From contig NW_003314328.1 in the NCBI RefSeq assembly GCF_000143415.4, positions 159,707 through 223,706 of the forward strand: DNA of 64,000 nucleotides, read 5' to 3'. Source of the stretch: Selaginella moellendorffii (taxonomy: Eukaryota > Streptophyta > Lycopodiopsida > Selaginellales > Selaginellaceae). The notes below the pieces were generated by a model. That model made no database searches. It had not been told where the DNA came from and was given only the letters and a program-made list of their open reading frames with translations. The position numbers were made by a program, and so were the translations under genes. Below are positions 19,902-30,180 of this stretch, one piece after another; the first letter of the stretch is position 1; every line of letters starts with the position of its first letter.

Positions 19902-20788
19902 GTAAATAATAGTACATCCATTCCTAACCTTTTACCATTTCTAACATTGTCTATGTAGGTCGCAAAAGAAATGGTAAGTAGAGATTATTCAGTTGAATTA
20001 AGATACAAACTCTAGCCTTTAGTGTCGAGGAAGGATAGTGCCAAGCAAGGATCGAAACGTATGTCCAATCCTTCAGAATCAGCAGTGCGCCCAATAGCAG
20101 TTGATGGTAAATACAGTATAGTCGATTCAATGTGCTAATGAGTTTGTTTTTAGTAGCCAGTAGGGAGAATACCATCTCAATCGAAGGGAGATATTTGGAC
20201 ATGCATATGGATCCGCCAGTGGACTCTACTTGCCTGCAAGAGTCATCAGAGCTGGTGGAGGCTACTATCCATATCAACGCCAAGCAAGCTGACCACGCTC
20301 CACTTGATGCTGCCCATACCACTGAGTCAATCTTGTCCACGTATCCAACTGACGGTGACCAGGCGCCATTGGACCTGCATGAGGCCGCCCCAGCCGCCGA
20401 GCCGGTCGTATCCTCATTTCCAACGGACTCAACGTGTGCCCAATCGTCTGACTACGCGCCGTTGGAACCTCCCTACACCGCCCCTGCTGCCTGTTCGGTC
20501 ATGTCCACTTTGCCAACGGAGGCACCAGCTGAAATGGCGTGTGATCACACGCCATCGGAACCACCCCATGCCACTGTTGAGCCAGTTGTACCAGAGTCTA
20601 CAGCTGAAATGGCATGTGCCCACACGCCATCGGATGCGATTGACCCCACATTGCAGAGGAGAGTATTTCCGCCCTTCACGTTTCCTCGACCAAAACCCTC
20701 TGAACGACCATCGGGAGCACCATTCGCTAATATTGTAGATGGTAAAATTGACTTGTACCATTTTTTATGCTGACGCATTTCATTTCAG
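19902..20788 (+). other. four phase-1 micro-introns without palindrome, and a 15-nt micro-exon
   Basis: Introns 19902-19958 (57 nt, with a CTAAC branch-like site), 19974-20022 (49), 20107-20153 (47) and 20742-20788 (47), all GT-AG and phase 1. Exon 19959-19973 is only 15 nt (residues GRKRN with the split codons). The chain of frames closes exactly into the HAD-like exon, which is strong support for the model. Confidence 0.7.
20280..20640 (+). repeat. degenerate Pro/Thr-rich coding repeat with two in-frame palindromes
   Basis: Loose units of about 35-45 residues with APL(D/E), AAEPVV and PT repeats. Palindromes at 20534-20555 and 20609-20630 encode EMACDHTPS and EMACAHTPS in frame. They are exonic and not flanked by usable splice sites. 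Confidence 0.65.
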
Positions 20789-22069
20789 AGTCACGGCGAA
20801 AGTACTGTATCGTTTTTGATCTGAACGGTGTCCTTTTCTCCCATGAGCGTGGCTCGTCCTCGAATGTCACTACACCCTCCAAAGCCTGCGGTCGCAAGTT
20901 GGTCAAAAGAGACAGATTCACATTAATCACATGGGAGAAACTGCGGGATCTAATAATGACCATGCGACACTTAAAACAGAGGGCCGGGTTCAATTTGCAA
21001 TTAGGAGTTTGGACATCCATGATGCGCCACAATGCATTAACGTTGGTACAGATGATGCACGATCAAACGCGAGTAATATTACCATTTGACTTTCTCCTAA
21101 CGCAGGAAGATTGCTTGACTATGGTCCATGTGAGGGGTAGCAAGCCCATCTTCGTCAAGCCAGAGGCTGTAGTGATGAACCGGACTGCTAGGTCAAGTGA
21201 AATCCTCATCATCGATGACTCGCCAATTAAAACTGCAGCTAACACGCACACATATGCAGTGCACCCCATCTCTTGCAGTATGGAAACTAGGGAGAAGAAA
21301 CCGTATGTTCTGGGGGACCTTGCAAAACGGCTTGAAGCGATGGTGATAGAGAACTGGCCAGTCCAGGAGGTGGCTGCAGAAATCAACCAAATGGCAGATG
21401 GAACGGTATATCAGAAGCCATTTGATCGGACAGACACCAGTCATCATTTATGGCATGTATATTGTCTAGCCAAGCACTATCCGCATCTCCATAATCTGCT
21501 CAACCGGATGGGTTCTTCGACCACTGAACATGAGCGTGGACGTATTAGAGAAGAGATGGCATTACTATTGGGTTTAAATCCTGATAGTGTGGAGAGTGAT
21601 GAAATTCCAAGATTATTGTATAGGCGTTGGAGGCAAAAAATAACAGTCTGAGATGGCATGTATTTATTTAAAAATGTAACTTATTATGGCATGGGGTTCC
21701 ATGCCATTGTATTAATATTAAAAGACAATTCTTTGAGAGGATTTGCATTATACTAGAAGTGTTACAGCATGTTATTGGAAGTCTACGAAGTTGTTTTATT
21801 AATAAGGGGAAAGTAAAGATTGAATGGGGACTTGGGCTCCACCTAGACTCGGAGCAACTGAGCCAATATTAAAAGGATGGAAAGAAATTGGACGACAATG
21901 ACAAGGAGAAGAGAGAGGTGAAGCAGTGGCAGGGGGAGGAGAAGTGATTGAGTAGACATTTCCTTGTTTAAAATAAAATGGCATGTGCCTCAATGCAGTT
22001 GAATTTTGTTATATTTATATACTATATAAAGGTTTGGAAACCTTATTTTACAAGTGGGATAATGACAAT

Positions 22070-22091
22070 TCCCACTTTAACGAAATAGAGC
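22070..22091 (-). repeat. right terminal inverted repeat
   Basis: Reverse complement of 9077-9098 over 22 bp. The immediate outside bases are TTCTAAGTACC on the right and CTCCTAT on the left. They do not form a clear direct repeat, so the target-site duplication is unresolved. Confidence 0.75.
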
Positions 22092-22112
22092 TTCTAAGTA
22101 CCAGGATATTCC

Positions 22113-22132
22113 CTCTCTCTCTCTCACTCTCT
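22113..22132. repeat. CT microsatellite
   Basis: A short CT tract just outside the right inverted repeat of the 13-kb element and before chromovirus integrase sequence. Confidence 0.85.
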
Positions 22133-22916
22133 CGGTGGCCATGCCCTAACACAACAATTCTATTCACTCCTCCATTCGAATTTCCCCCTTCTTTGCGAAC
22201 TCTGGCCAAAATCCCTGATTCAATCTCTCACTTCCTTCTCCATTCGAATCCTCTTGTTCAAATCCCTGCTTTGAGGCATTTGTCTCCAACCTCCAGGAAA
22301 TCCACAACTCCATCTCCTTCCACCTCCATCGTGCTTAGGAATCTCACAAAACATTTGCCAATGTCCATCGTCAAGATTGTCCCCCTTACAATATTGGGGA
22401 TAAAGTCTAGCTCCTGAGGCGTAATATCTCCACCACCAGGCCATGTCCCAAACTCAATTTCAAACGCTTCGGTCCTTTCCCTATTACTGCCATCATTAAT
22501 CTTGTCAGTTATCGCCTTGCACTTCCCTCCTCATATCACATTCACCTAGTTTTTCACTCCTCTCTCCTTGAGCCTTATATTCCCAGTCCTTTTCTAAATC
22601 GGGTCATTCCTACACCTCCATCAGTGCAGCTCGAGGATGGGTCTGAGTACAAGGTTTAGGACATCCTTGATTCCAAGATCTCATGGTCTAAACTCTACTA
22701 TTTGGTAGACTAGAAGGGTTACGGACCTGAGGAACACACTTGGGAACCTGCGGACAACTTAATTTATTCTCCTGACCTTGTTCAAAACTTCTACCGTTGT
22801 TATCCTTCTTGTCCCAGTCCTCATTCTTTTTCTCCATCTCCCGTCCCTCGCCGCCCATCTCATCCTCCTCTTCGTTCTCATTCACATCCTCATTCCACTC
22901 GTTCTTGAGGAGGGAG
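22120..22916 (+). pseudogene. chromovirus A integrase C-terminus and chromodomain
   Basis: Across several frames one reads LQEIHNSISFHLH, ISTTRPCPKLNFKRFGPFPI, SYRLALPSSYHIHLVFH and PSVQLEDGSEYKV, the standard C-terminal integrase of plant chromoviruses. A chromodomain follows (SWSKLYYLVD, TAG in place of the usual Trp, KGYGPEEHTWEPADNL; about 22645-22790). Chromodomains guide integration to modified chromatin. A polypurine tract GAGGAGGGAG (22907-22916) follows and marks the 3' LTR boundary. The 5' part of the element is absent. Confidence 0.8.
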
Positions 22917-23306
22917 TGCTATTAGGAATCCCCCAATTCTTGCCACATTCCTGACTCTCGCTGGATTCCTGACTTGCAGACCACATTCCTGATTCTCGAG
23001 ACACTTCCCTATTCTTGACTCTCGAGACACTTCCCTATTCCTGATTCTCTGATTTCCCGTATGATTCCTGAGTCTCAAGCCACATTCCTGATGATGACGT
23101 GGCGCCTCCTTGACCTCAGCTATATTTAGGCTGTCCTTGATCCAAGAGTGGTAGAGCTTTATCAACCTATAGTATATATAGGTTAGCCTTGTTCCATTTC
23201 TCCACAATCTAAATCAACACTAGTATAAGGCTTCTTTTTCATTTCCACTAGCTTTTCTCTTTGTCTTTTGCATTTTTCAGTTTTGATCTTGTTGGGGGTC
23301 TTGACA
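22917..23306 (+). repeat. 3' LTR of chromovirus A, inserted in chromovirus B RT
   Basis: Starts TGCTATTAGGAATCC after the polypurine tract and ends near CTTGACA, followed directly by TATGCAACTACTACC of B's reverse transcriptase. A closely similar LTR on the minus strand (53930-53570) sits at the same place in another copy of B. It contains a TATA-like TATATATAGG (23172-23181). Confidence 0.75.
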
Positions 23307-24918
23307 TATGCAACTACTACCAAAAGTTTATCAAACACTATTCGAAAGTAACCTTGCCCTTAATAGACCAAACGGGTAAAAGGAAGATGGTATGGACAGC
23401 AGAATGCAAAACGACATTTCTCCATCTCAAAGGGAAGTTGAGGAAGTTTCTGTGTTGGTGTTACCAAACTTTGGTAAGGACTTGCAGTAGAAATGGATGC
23501 TTCGGACTTTGCATTATGCACAATTTTGAAGCAAGACAACTATCCAGTGGTGTTCTTCTCGAAAAAGTTGGACAAGGCTCAACAAAAGTGGCCTACCCAT
23601 GAAAAGGAATTATTTGCAATGGTCAAGGTGCTCAAGGAGTGGCGACACTACCTTGGGAGGCACTTCAAAGTTTCAACAGATAATGTGGCAACAAACACTT
23701 CTTATCACAGCCCAACCTAAGAGGGAAACAAGGTCGGTAGGCCAATGCTTTGGCCGAGTTTGATTGTGAGATTCTGTATAAACCTGGGAAGAGCAACATC
23801 ATGGCAGATGCTCTAAGTTGAAAGGCAAGCTTGAAGTTGGCAATATCTAATGCAACAGCAATATTTTGGGATGATGTACAAACAACATATGAGAATGATG
23901 GTCTAACACAAAAAGTGTTACTGAGGAACAAAGAGGCATGAGAAGCTCACCAAAGAGGTGAGCTACCAATGGAAGTGAAAATAAGTTATGTGGAACGCAA
24001 TGGACTCATCTATTATAAACAAACGAGAGTGTATGTTCCAGAAGGGGAACTAAGGAAGGTAGCCTTAGAAAAGTGTCATGACAAACCTCTTGTGAGACAT
24101 GGTGTAGTGCCCAAGACGATAGGCTTACTCAAGAGGAAGTATCACTAGCCAGATATGGCTAAGGACGTCCAAGACTATGTAAAGACATGTCTAACATGTT
24201 AGCAAGTCAAAGCCGTGACTAAGGCTAGTGGGGGCTTGTTACAAAGCATCCCAATTCTAGATTGTTCGTGGAAATGTCTTATGATGGACTTCATCACAAG
24301 ACTCCCCCCAAGTGAGGGGTTTAATGTGATATTCGTGATGGTGGACTGATTTTCAAAGATGGCACATTTCATACCCACCACAACGGAAGTGGATGCGGAA
24401 GGAGTGGCGAAGCTGTTTTTTGAACAAGTGGTTTAAGTGCGGGGAAGGCCAGAAAAGATTCTCTCAAATCGAGAAAAGATCTTCACCAGTAGGTTCTAGA
24501 GAACTCTCTTGGAACAATATTGCACCAAGTTGAAATTCAGCACAACCTATCACCCACAGATAGGTGTTGGGTATTAAGTCAAATTGGATGGCACTAACAC
24601 TTCTTGATAGACGGATAAACGAAAAGGGTGAATAGGCAGTTGGAGGATTATTTGCGATGCTATGTCTTAGGAGACCAGATTGATTAGGTACGAAGTCGAG
24701 GTCATCCTCAATGCGTGCAAGAGCAAGCGACAAGGACGCGAGGTGAGAGAGTTCCATGTGAAGTGGAAAGAATTTCCACACTGCGAAGCAACATAGGAAC
24801 CGGAGGAGAATCTAGCGAACACGTGAGATCTAGTGGAGGAATTTCTACAAACTAAAACTCTATGTACTTATGCAAAGTTCAATTAAAGTATCAATTTGTG
24901 AAGTTGGGCAATGCTATA
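23307..24918 (+). pseudogene. chromovirus B: RT end, RNase H, integrase, chromodomain
   Basis: Readable blocks: NYYQKFIKHYSKV (RT-RNase H connection), MDASDFALCTILKQDNYPVV and THEKELFAMVKVLKEWRHYL (RNase H), LYKPGKSNIMADAL, a zinc-binding H...H...C...C remnant before the integrase core, SIPILDCSWKCLMMDFI and VMVD...FSKMAHFIPTT (core), TYHPQ, and a chromodomain near 24690-24830 (YEVEVILNACKSKRQGREVR, FHVKWKEFPHCEAT). Many stops and frameshifts make it inactive. A second copy is on the minus strand at 53321-58655. Confidence 0.8.
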
Positions 24919-25384
24919 TGTTGGGACCCGAAGGCACACCGAAGGTAAGCTAATTAACATGGGTTAGCTAGGTTGACCAAGCGTAAGGAAATACACCTGA
25001 CTCCCCACAGGGATGTCGAATCCATAGACGTATTCTATGGAGGTTGAGTTCGAGTCCCAACCCCCTAGTAAAGCAAGGCTGGGTTCAAGTCCCAACCCCA
25101 TACTAGGGCGTGGTGACTTGAGGCATATAGGGACACCTATATTCTGTTGTCATGGGCTCTTGGCTGGGGAGGCTAACTTAGACACATTGCTAAGTGGGTA
25201 AGTGGGGGGATGCCCTCGAAGCCATGGTCAACAAGTCGTAGGATAAAAAAAAAAAAGAGAGACATTTAATGTGGGCATCGAACTTCTTCTATGGGTGGTG
25301 GAGTTGTAAGGAACCAACTTCCTAAGTTATTATAGGCTAAAGGATCCCCGAAAGCACAACCGAAATGATAAAGAGTTCATCGGA

Positions 25385-25668
25385 TGGGACCAAGTCTGAG
25401 ATCGAGTCCAAGACCAACTTTGTGACCAAGTTCAAAATAGAGTCTGGGATCAAGTCCGAGGCTGACTTCGAAACTGAGTTTGAGACCGAGTTCGAAACCG
25501 AGTTCGAGACAGAGTCCGAGATCCGAGATCGGGCCCGAGACCGAGTCTGAGGTCGAGTTCCAAATTGGGTCCAAGGTCGACTCTGAGATCGAGTTCGAAA
25601 CCGAGTCCAAGGTCGGGTCCGAGATCAAGTCCAAGATTGAGTATGAGACCGAGTCCGAGTACTAATAT
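25385..25668. repeat. 12-bp minisatellite (GAGTTCGAGACC-like)
   Basis: About 23 degenerate units with phases such as GAGTCCGAGATC and GAGTTCGAAACC. It stays open in several frames because the unit is a multiple of three and lacks stops. The resulting Glu/Phe/Thr repeat proteins are almost certainly not genes. Confidence 0.85.
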
Positions 25669-25702
25669 AGGTTGAGGGGTGAAAGCCCAAAGTGTGTGTC
25701 TC

Positions 25703-25732
25703 CCGGGGGAGGGGGGGGGCGGGGGGGGGGGT
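25703..25732. repeat. G-run with neighbouring LTR-like sequence
   Basis: A nearly pure G tract between GTGAAAGCCCAAAG (25679) and GGTTCCAAAAGTATAATAGG (25739). The same context surrounds the G-runs at 30257, 31621 and 37765 inside the LARD LTRs, so this is a related, diverged LTR piece. Confidence 0.65.
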
Positions 25733-25957
25733 TGCAAGGGGTTCCAAAAGTATAATAGGGATAGTGAGGTCTAGGAATCAGTCTTGAAAGAACTCTTTAG
25801 TGGTGCTTCCAAACTGACTTGAGGTTGAGACTGGGGCCGAGAGACCTTGGGTGGGAGTGAGCATGGACTCAGGTGGTGCCGGAGGGGCCACCCATGGAAG
25901 TGCTCAAGAGCAGCTCCCACTCCCGGAAGGGAAACCGACTGTAGTGCTCTCTGCTTG

Positions 25958-28900
25958 AAATTGTCTAGTAGGCAAAATTTTATAAATTCTCTTTAAGTTT
26001 TAATACTCAAGATTTATGCCTAACTCGAATAAGCAAACTATCTCTACGTTTAGGAAGAATCTTGGTACTATTTTCTTTTTATATAGGTAACTCCATAAGA
26101 TATAAGTTTCACTTATACTATGTACTTATAAAGTAATCTAGGTGTAGTATCACACCTTCTTTGACAATAGTAAAAGTATCAAGAATCAAACTTCTATATA
26201 CCTTGAGTAAAATATTATCAAGTATTTCACTCAGTAATTCATCGTGCTATTTAAGCAATTTCATTAAATCTATCATTTTCTAGTCTAGTTAGGCATATAA
26301 GATAGTTTAGTTTTTGCTTTCTTATACTTTTGTTTAGTCATATAGAGTGGGGATCAACCAAATTTTGTCTGGGTCTATAAACAAAATATATTTTCTGATA
26401 GGTGTGGTGGGTTGTTAAATATTTTTATTTTTTCTACCCCAATTCCCCCCTTTAACTTTTATTAGGATAGTGGAAAGTCTTCAATCTTATGTGCATAAGA
26501 GGTCTTTCCCTTTTTGCCCATGTTTAGTGTGGTTAAAATTAATTCAGTGTATGATTTTTGACATGTGATAGCTAATTCCAAAGTAGCTTGCCTGCTTCAC
26601 AGTAGGTCTTACCCTCTGGCTTATATCCAACTTTGCTTTTACAACTGTGGAATTAGAAAAAGTGGTCTATTGCTCTTGGCAAATTTTAAGTAAACTAGAT
26701 CAACACTAGGGACTAATTTAAATGGGGTGTGGAGACTATTCCATGAAATTGCCCTATAAAATTAATATAAGAGTCAAATTGTCTAGCGCATAATAGCCTA
26801 TTCTAGATCAATTTGCTTGTAAAATGACATTAAGTAACTTTTCAAACATGTAATACCTAATTCATGAAAGACTTTGCTTCAGATCTAAACAAAAATTTCT
26901 TTTCAGGCAAATTTCTCTCTAGCCTCTTTGCCAACAAGCAATAATGGTCAATATAAGTCTTTGCTCAAGCTTGTATAATAGATTTTTGAGCTTTGCAATG
27001 TATTTCAGAATTTTTAGGAGTGTCTGAAGCTATTTCACCTTTTTAGACAAAACCCTTTTTTAATATCTCTAAACTTTTTCTAATTCTTTAAAGGTCAAAA
27101 TGATGGTAGTAATGTCTCCAAAACTAATGCTCACACCTAGCAATAAGCTCTATAACTCTCTGTTCTGTGTTTATAGCATGAAGCCTCTTAACTGCTTCGT
27201 CTGGCAAAAGCTCGATTAGCACATGAGGTGATCTATGTATTCCAAATGTAGGCAGAAATTGAGCTATAACTCTTACTAGAGTAGTTGTATAATTTTGCGT
27301 ATATGAAAAATTTTCACTATGTGATAATTCTCTCATGTAAGGAGGTATGTACACCTATTGATCACATCTCACAAAGGGTGGTTCACGCCTTGCAAAGGGT
27401 GTTTCACGTCTAAAGTGGTGAGTATTTCTCCTAGCAATTAAGCATCACTCAACTGATCTAAAAGGTGGATTTTTAAGCTTATTCACTTGTATATTTGCTC
27501 TTTGTCTATACTTCACTTTAGGGGATATGAGATATATTTCACGTGATTGCCCTTGATTCCTTCCTATGGGCCTAGATGTGATATGAGTGCTCTCAAAACC
27601 TATAGGAGAGTAACACTTTTCACATCGAGTAGTATTTGTAAACTCTCTATGTATAAGAGATGAGCTTTGATTAATTCGCCTAAGTGTATTAGGCATAGAG
27701 CAATTTAAATGGTTAGAGCAATTTGTGATAACAGTTTCTGAATTTTCAACTTGTGAGTCTTATTCAAGTCTTATAGGCTCTTGCAATATGCATAAGATAC
27801 TTAAACTTGCAACAAGTCTACTTTCAAACCGTGTCTAAATAATAGTCCAAGCTAAAAGATCTTGGATCAAAGGCTTGAGATAGCACAATGTTCTAATTAT
27901 GATCTTAGATTTATTAAAGCCTCATAAAATTTAGGTGAATAATTCCCCAATTTGTTCTTCACTAAGGCTAGCTTTAGCTCTCCTTAAGCTAGAGTTGAAG
28001 ACAAGAGTTATAAGTGCTCAATTTTTCTGCTTGTATATGCCTAGAAAAATTATGACACACTATTGAAAAATATGTCTAAAAACCCAAGTAAGAACTTGCT
28101 CAAAAGGAAAGAATTCTAAAATAGTTGATTATGTTTTCTATATCAAACAAACTCCATTCTTTTTTCTTTTGGATTTTTCTCAAGAAATTGCTAGCAAAAC
28201 AATTTAAACTTGAGTTTCTTGGCAATGTATACTATACTTCAATTTCAAACTCGTCCTGTGCTCTATAGCTTTAGTGATGGTTGAGAAACTATCTTTCTTG
28301 CATTGTTTGGGCACTAAGCCACTACAATCACAAAAAGAATTTTTTCCATTTAGTGTTGTTTGGGCTTGGGGCCTTTGCAATCACTAAAAAGATCTGCTTG
28401 TGATTTCTAATGTTGAGCATGCTTGGAATTCACAAATAATTTTCTCTTGGCTATTTTTCAAGCCAAAGAATGATGGTTTATCCCACCATAGTTGCCAAAA
28501 GTGAGTAAAGTTTTTTCTACCTGTACTTGCATTCTTGCCCTTGCTTGCAAAATAGTGACAAAACAAATAAAAACGAGAACGTAGAAGGAAAGACGAAGAA
28601 GAATGAGAGATATAGAAGAGAATAGAAAAGAACTCAACCTCAAACCCTAAAGGCGTGAGTAAGGATAAACATATATCACTCTTTTAACTCTACTTTGCAC
28701 AAACAATCATGAACGGGAGAAAAGATGGTTAATTCAATGCAAATGCATATAACAGTGACTGGGGAAAGTTTTTCAACACATCTAAGTGATATTTATATAC
28801 TACATGATTTTATAAACGTTCTTAACTGCTTCACACTTGTCTATAATGACCATTACCTAGATTGGATCTTTCTTCTTTGGATGCCTAAACTTAGGCGTAA

Positions 28901-29520
28901 CTCCATTTCGCTTAAATTTTCTTCTTTTGTTCTGTTTGGGATGATACACAAAATAAAACATTTACCTTTTCATCAGTTTTGCCCTACGAGCATAGTATGG
29001 TTTTGAGATCACATATGGGGGCTAGTAAATACCTCAAGTTAGGATAAGGACTTATAAAGGTTATGAGTGAGACTCTTCCAAGTGGTCAAAACTGTGGTTA
29101 AGTGATTAAAGTGGAATGAAAAATTTAATCACTTATAGATAGTTTACTGTATCTACCAAACACCCTCACTATTATGTTTCATGTGTTGATCACATTCAAT
29201 CCTATTAATTATTTATGAAAAGTATCTAGGTTTGCTAGTAAGGCATATCTATAGAATCTAGAGATTGTCTGAAACACAATGGTGTTATTCCTGTGTCTAT
29301 ATTCACAATTTAGTGCTATAGTAAGTTTTTATGATTGTCCCCTCGAAGATGGTCCTAGAAATAAATGTCACCTCAAGGTTGCAACTACTTGCTACTTTTT
29401 AACATCTTGCAATCTATATTCTACATGTTTTTATGCTTCATCTAGCTTGATATAAAACCATGGGTTAAACAATATAATATAAAACTATAGTGACATTTCT
29501 GATGGAGCAATGACTAATTA
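25958..29520. other. AT-rich DNA without a recognisable gene
   Basis: Mostly stop-rich in all frames. Minus-strand pieces at 27696-27445 and 27354-27124 share one frame and may be remnants of a single coding region (CEKCYSPIGFES; RRNTHHFRRETPF; MRELSHSENFSYTQ). I recognise no domain in them. No LTR, inverted repeat or RNA gene was seen. Confidence 0.5.
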
Positions 29521-29524
29521 ACCA

Positions 29525-29635
29525 CTTGATAACCCTTAACCAATTGGAAAAAAAATGCATTTTTGTTCATAGGCATTTTCTCTCTATATTTAAACCCTTA
29601 TAAATCATTATTTTCTTTAGTTGTTTATAATTGTA
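29525..29635. repeat. degenerate Cassandra-like LTR remnant
   Basis: AACCAATTGGAAA, then TCTCTATATTTAAACCC and TTTAGTTGTTTATAA match the right half of the Cassandra-like LTR at 48415-48608 (CGATTGGAAAAG, CTCTATATTTGAACCCC, TTTGGTTACTTACA). Only the 3' half is recognisable. Confidence 0.45.
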
Positions 29636-29636
29636 A

Positions 29637-29850
29637 CACACTTTATCTCTCTCCCCTTAAGCCAACTATAAAAGGGGCAATTGCTTGATAAGGATCCATG
29701 GTGACAGTATATCCAAATCTCATCCCATGATTATATGCTTTAGCGCACTTTATCTCTCTCCCCTTAAACCAACTGCAAAAGGGGCAATTGCTTGATAAGG
29801 ATCCACAATGACAGTATATCCAAATCTCATCCCATGATCATATGTTTTAT
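29637..29850. repeat. 110-bp tandem duplication
   Basis: Two near-identical units beginning CACTTTATCTCTCTCCCC and containing GGGGCAATTGCTTGATAAGG and GTATATCCAAATCTCATCCC. A third, longer version lies at 43075-43230, beyond the LARD insertion. Confidence 0.8.
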
Positions 29851-30180
29851 CAGATGTCAATGTCCTCATTAACTATTAACTAACAACCCCTACTGAGCCA
29901 AAGAGAACTAGCACCTTTATTTCCGCACTGAATCTACCAATCCTTCCATTGTGTAGATCAATTATTCCATGTGAGGCAACTAGTTATCCACCCATACTAC
30001 AGTCCTATGGTGGATACCTTCATCCGTGGATGCTCTACCAAGAGGAAGGACATATGCATAGATGCCCAATACATACGATTTCAAATTTAGGGGTAGGAAT
30101 ATACCTTGCTCAAGGGTATATTATATTTTTAAGTAACCACTAATCAATAAGAATTGAACCCATGCCATTTCGTCTGATAC

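Larger units (their letters stand above)
16058..21651 (+). pseudogene. multi-exon ParB-like / DNA methyltransferase-like / HAD phosphatase-like fusion gene (one in-frame TAG)
   Basis: Proposed exons: 16058-16060 (ATG only), 16300-17478, 17533-18841, 18892-18966, 19005-19094, 19144-19287, 19335-19901, 19959-19973, 20023-20106, 20154-20741, 20789-21651. Joined, they give 1639 codons ending in TGA with one internal TAG at 18502-18504 (codon 718). Residues 283-306 (NLINRKVLHDQ, YYAVSRQHSSL) resemble a ParB N-terminal fold. Residues 752-800 (NPKKAP, WEMLSWVF, CVVEYNCGGLFFRAALLKG) match the pattern of the C-terminal half of beta-class DNA methyltransferases, but the upstream DPPY-like motif is degenerate (VIGPAAEWD, then TAG). 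Residues about 1042-1107 are highly acidic; 1156-1350 are Pro/Thr repeats; 1352-1638 are FCP1-like HAD (DLNGVLF, LGVWTS, ILIIDDSP). The exon structure is well supported by splice consensus and frame. Domain names are pattern recognition only. The start could instead be an ATG within exon 2. Confidence 0.55.
9077..22091. mobile_element. 13-kb terminal-inverted-repeat element carrying two divergent genes
   Basis: The block is bounded by a perfect 22-bp inverted repeat at 9077-9098 and 22070-22091 (starts GCTCTATTTCG, ends AAAGTGGGA); TT follows at the same distance after one mismatch. Inside are the DUF7869-type gene (minus), a small acidic ORF (minus), the ParB/methyltransferase/HAD-like gene (plus) and about 24 copies of one palindrome not seen elsewhere in the window. 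The left flank is LINE ORF1 upstream sequence; the right flank is CT-rich DNA and then chromovirus integrase. No convincing target duplication is visible, so the exact ends are uncertain by a few bases. It may be a large cargo-bearing class II transposon; capture of a host segment between two inverted copies of another repeat is the alternative. Confidence 0.65.
24919..25957 (+). repeat. chromovirus B 3' LTR, interrupted and truncated
   Basis: 24919-25014 and 25894-25957 match the minus-strand LTR (57269-56607). The 880 bp between them are an insertion not present in the other LTR. The rest of the LTR is missing after 25957. The insertion holds two tRNA B-box-like strings (GTTCGAGTCC, GTTCAAGTCC near 25050-25090), an A-run at 25246, a minisatellite and a G-run. 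Confidence 0.55.

Noticed and set aside
25015-25260. tRNA-derived SINE with B boxes and A-tail
   Set aside because: Two B-box-like strings and an A-run exist, but no A box at proper spacing and no target duplication around this part were found.
25365-25665. Glu/Phe/Thr repeat proteins
   Set aside because: Open in several frames on both strands because of the 12-bp minisatellite; no start context or domain.
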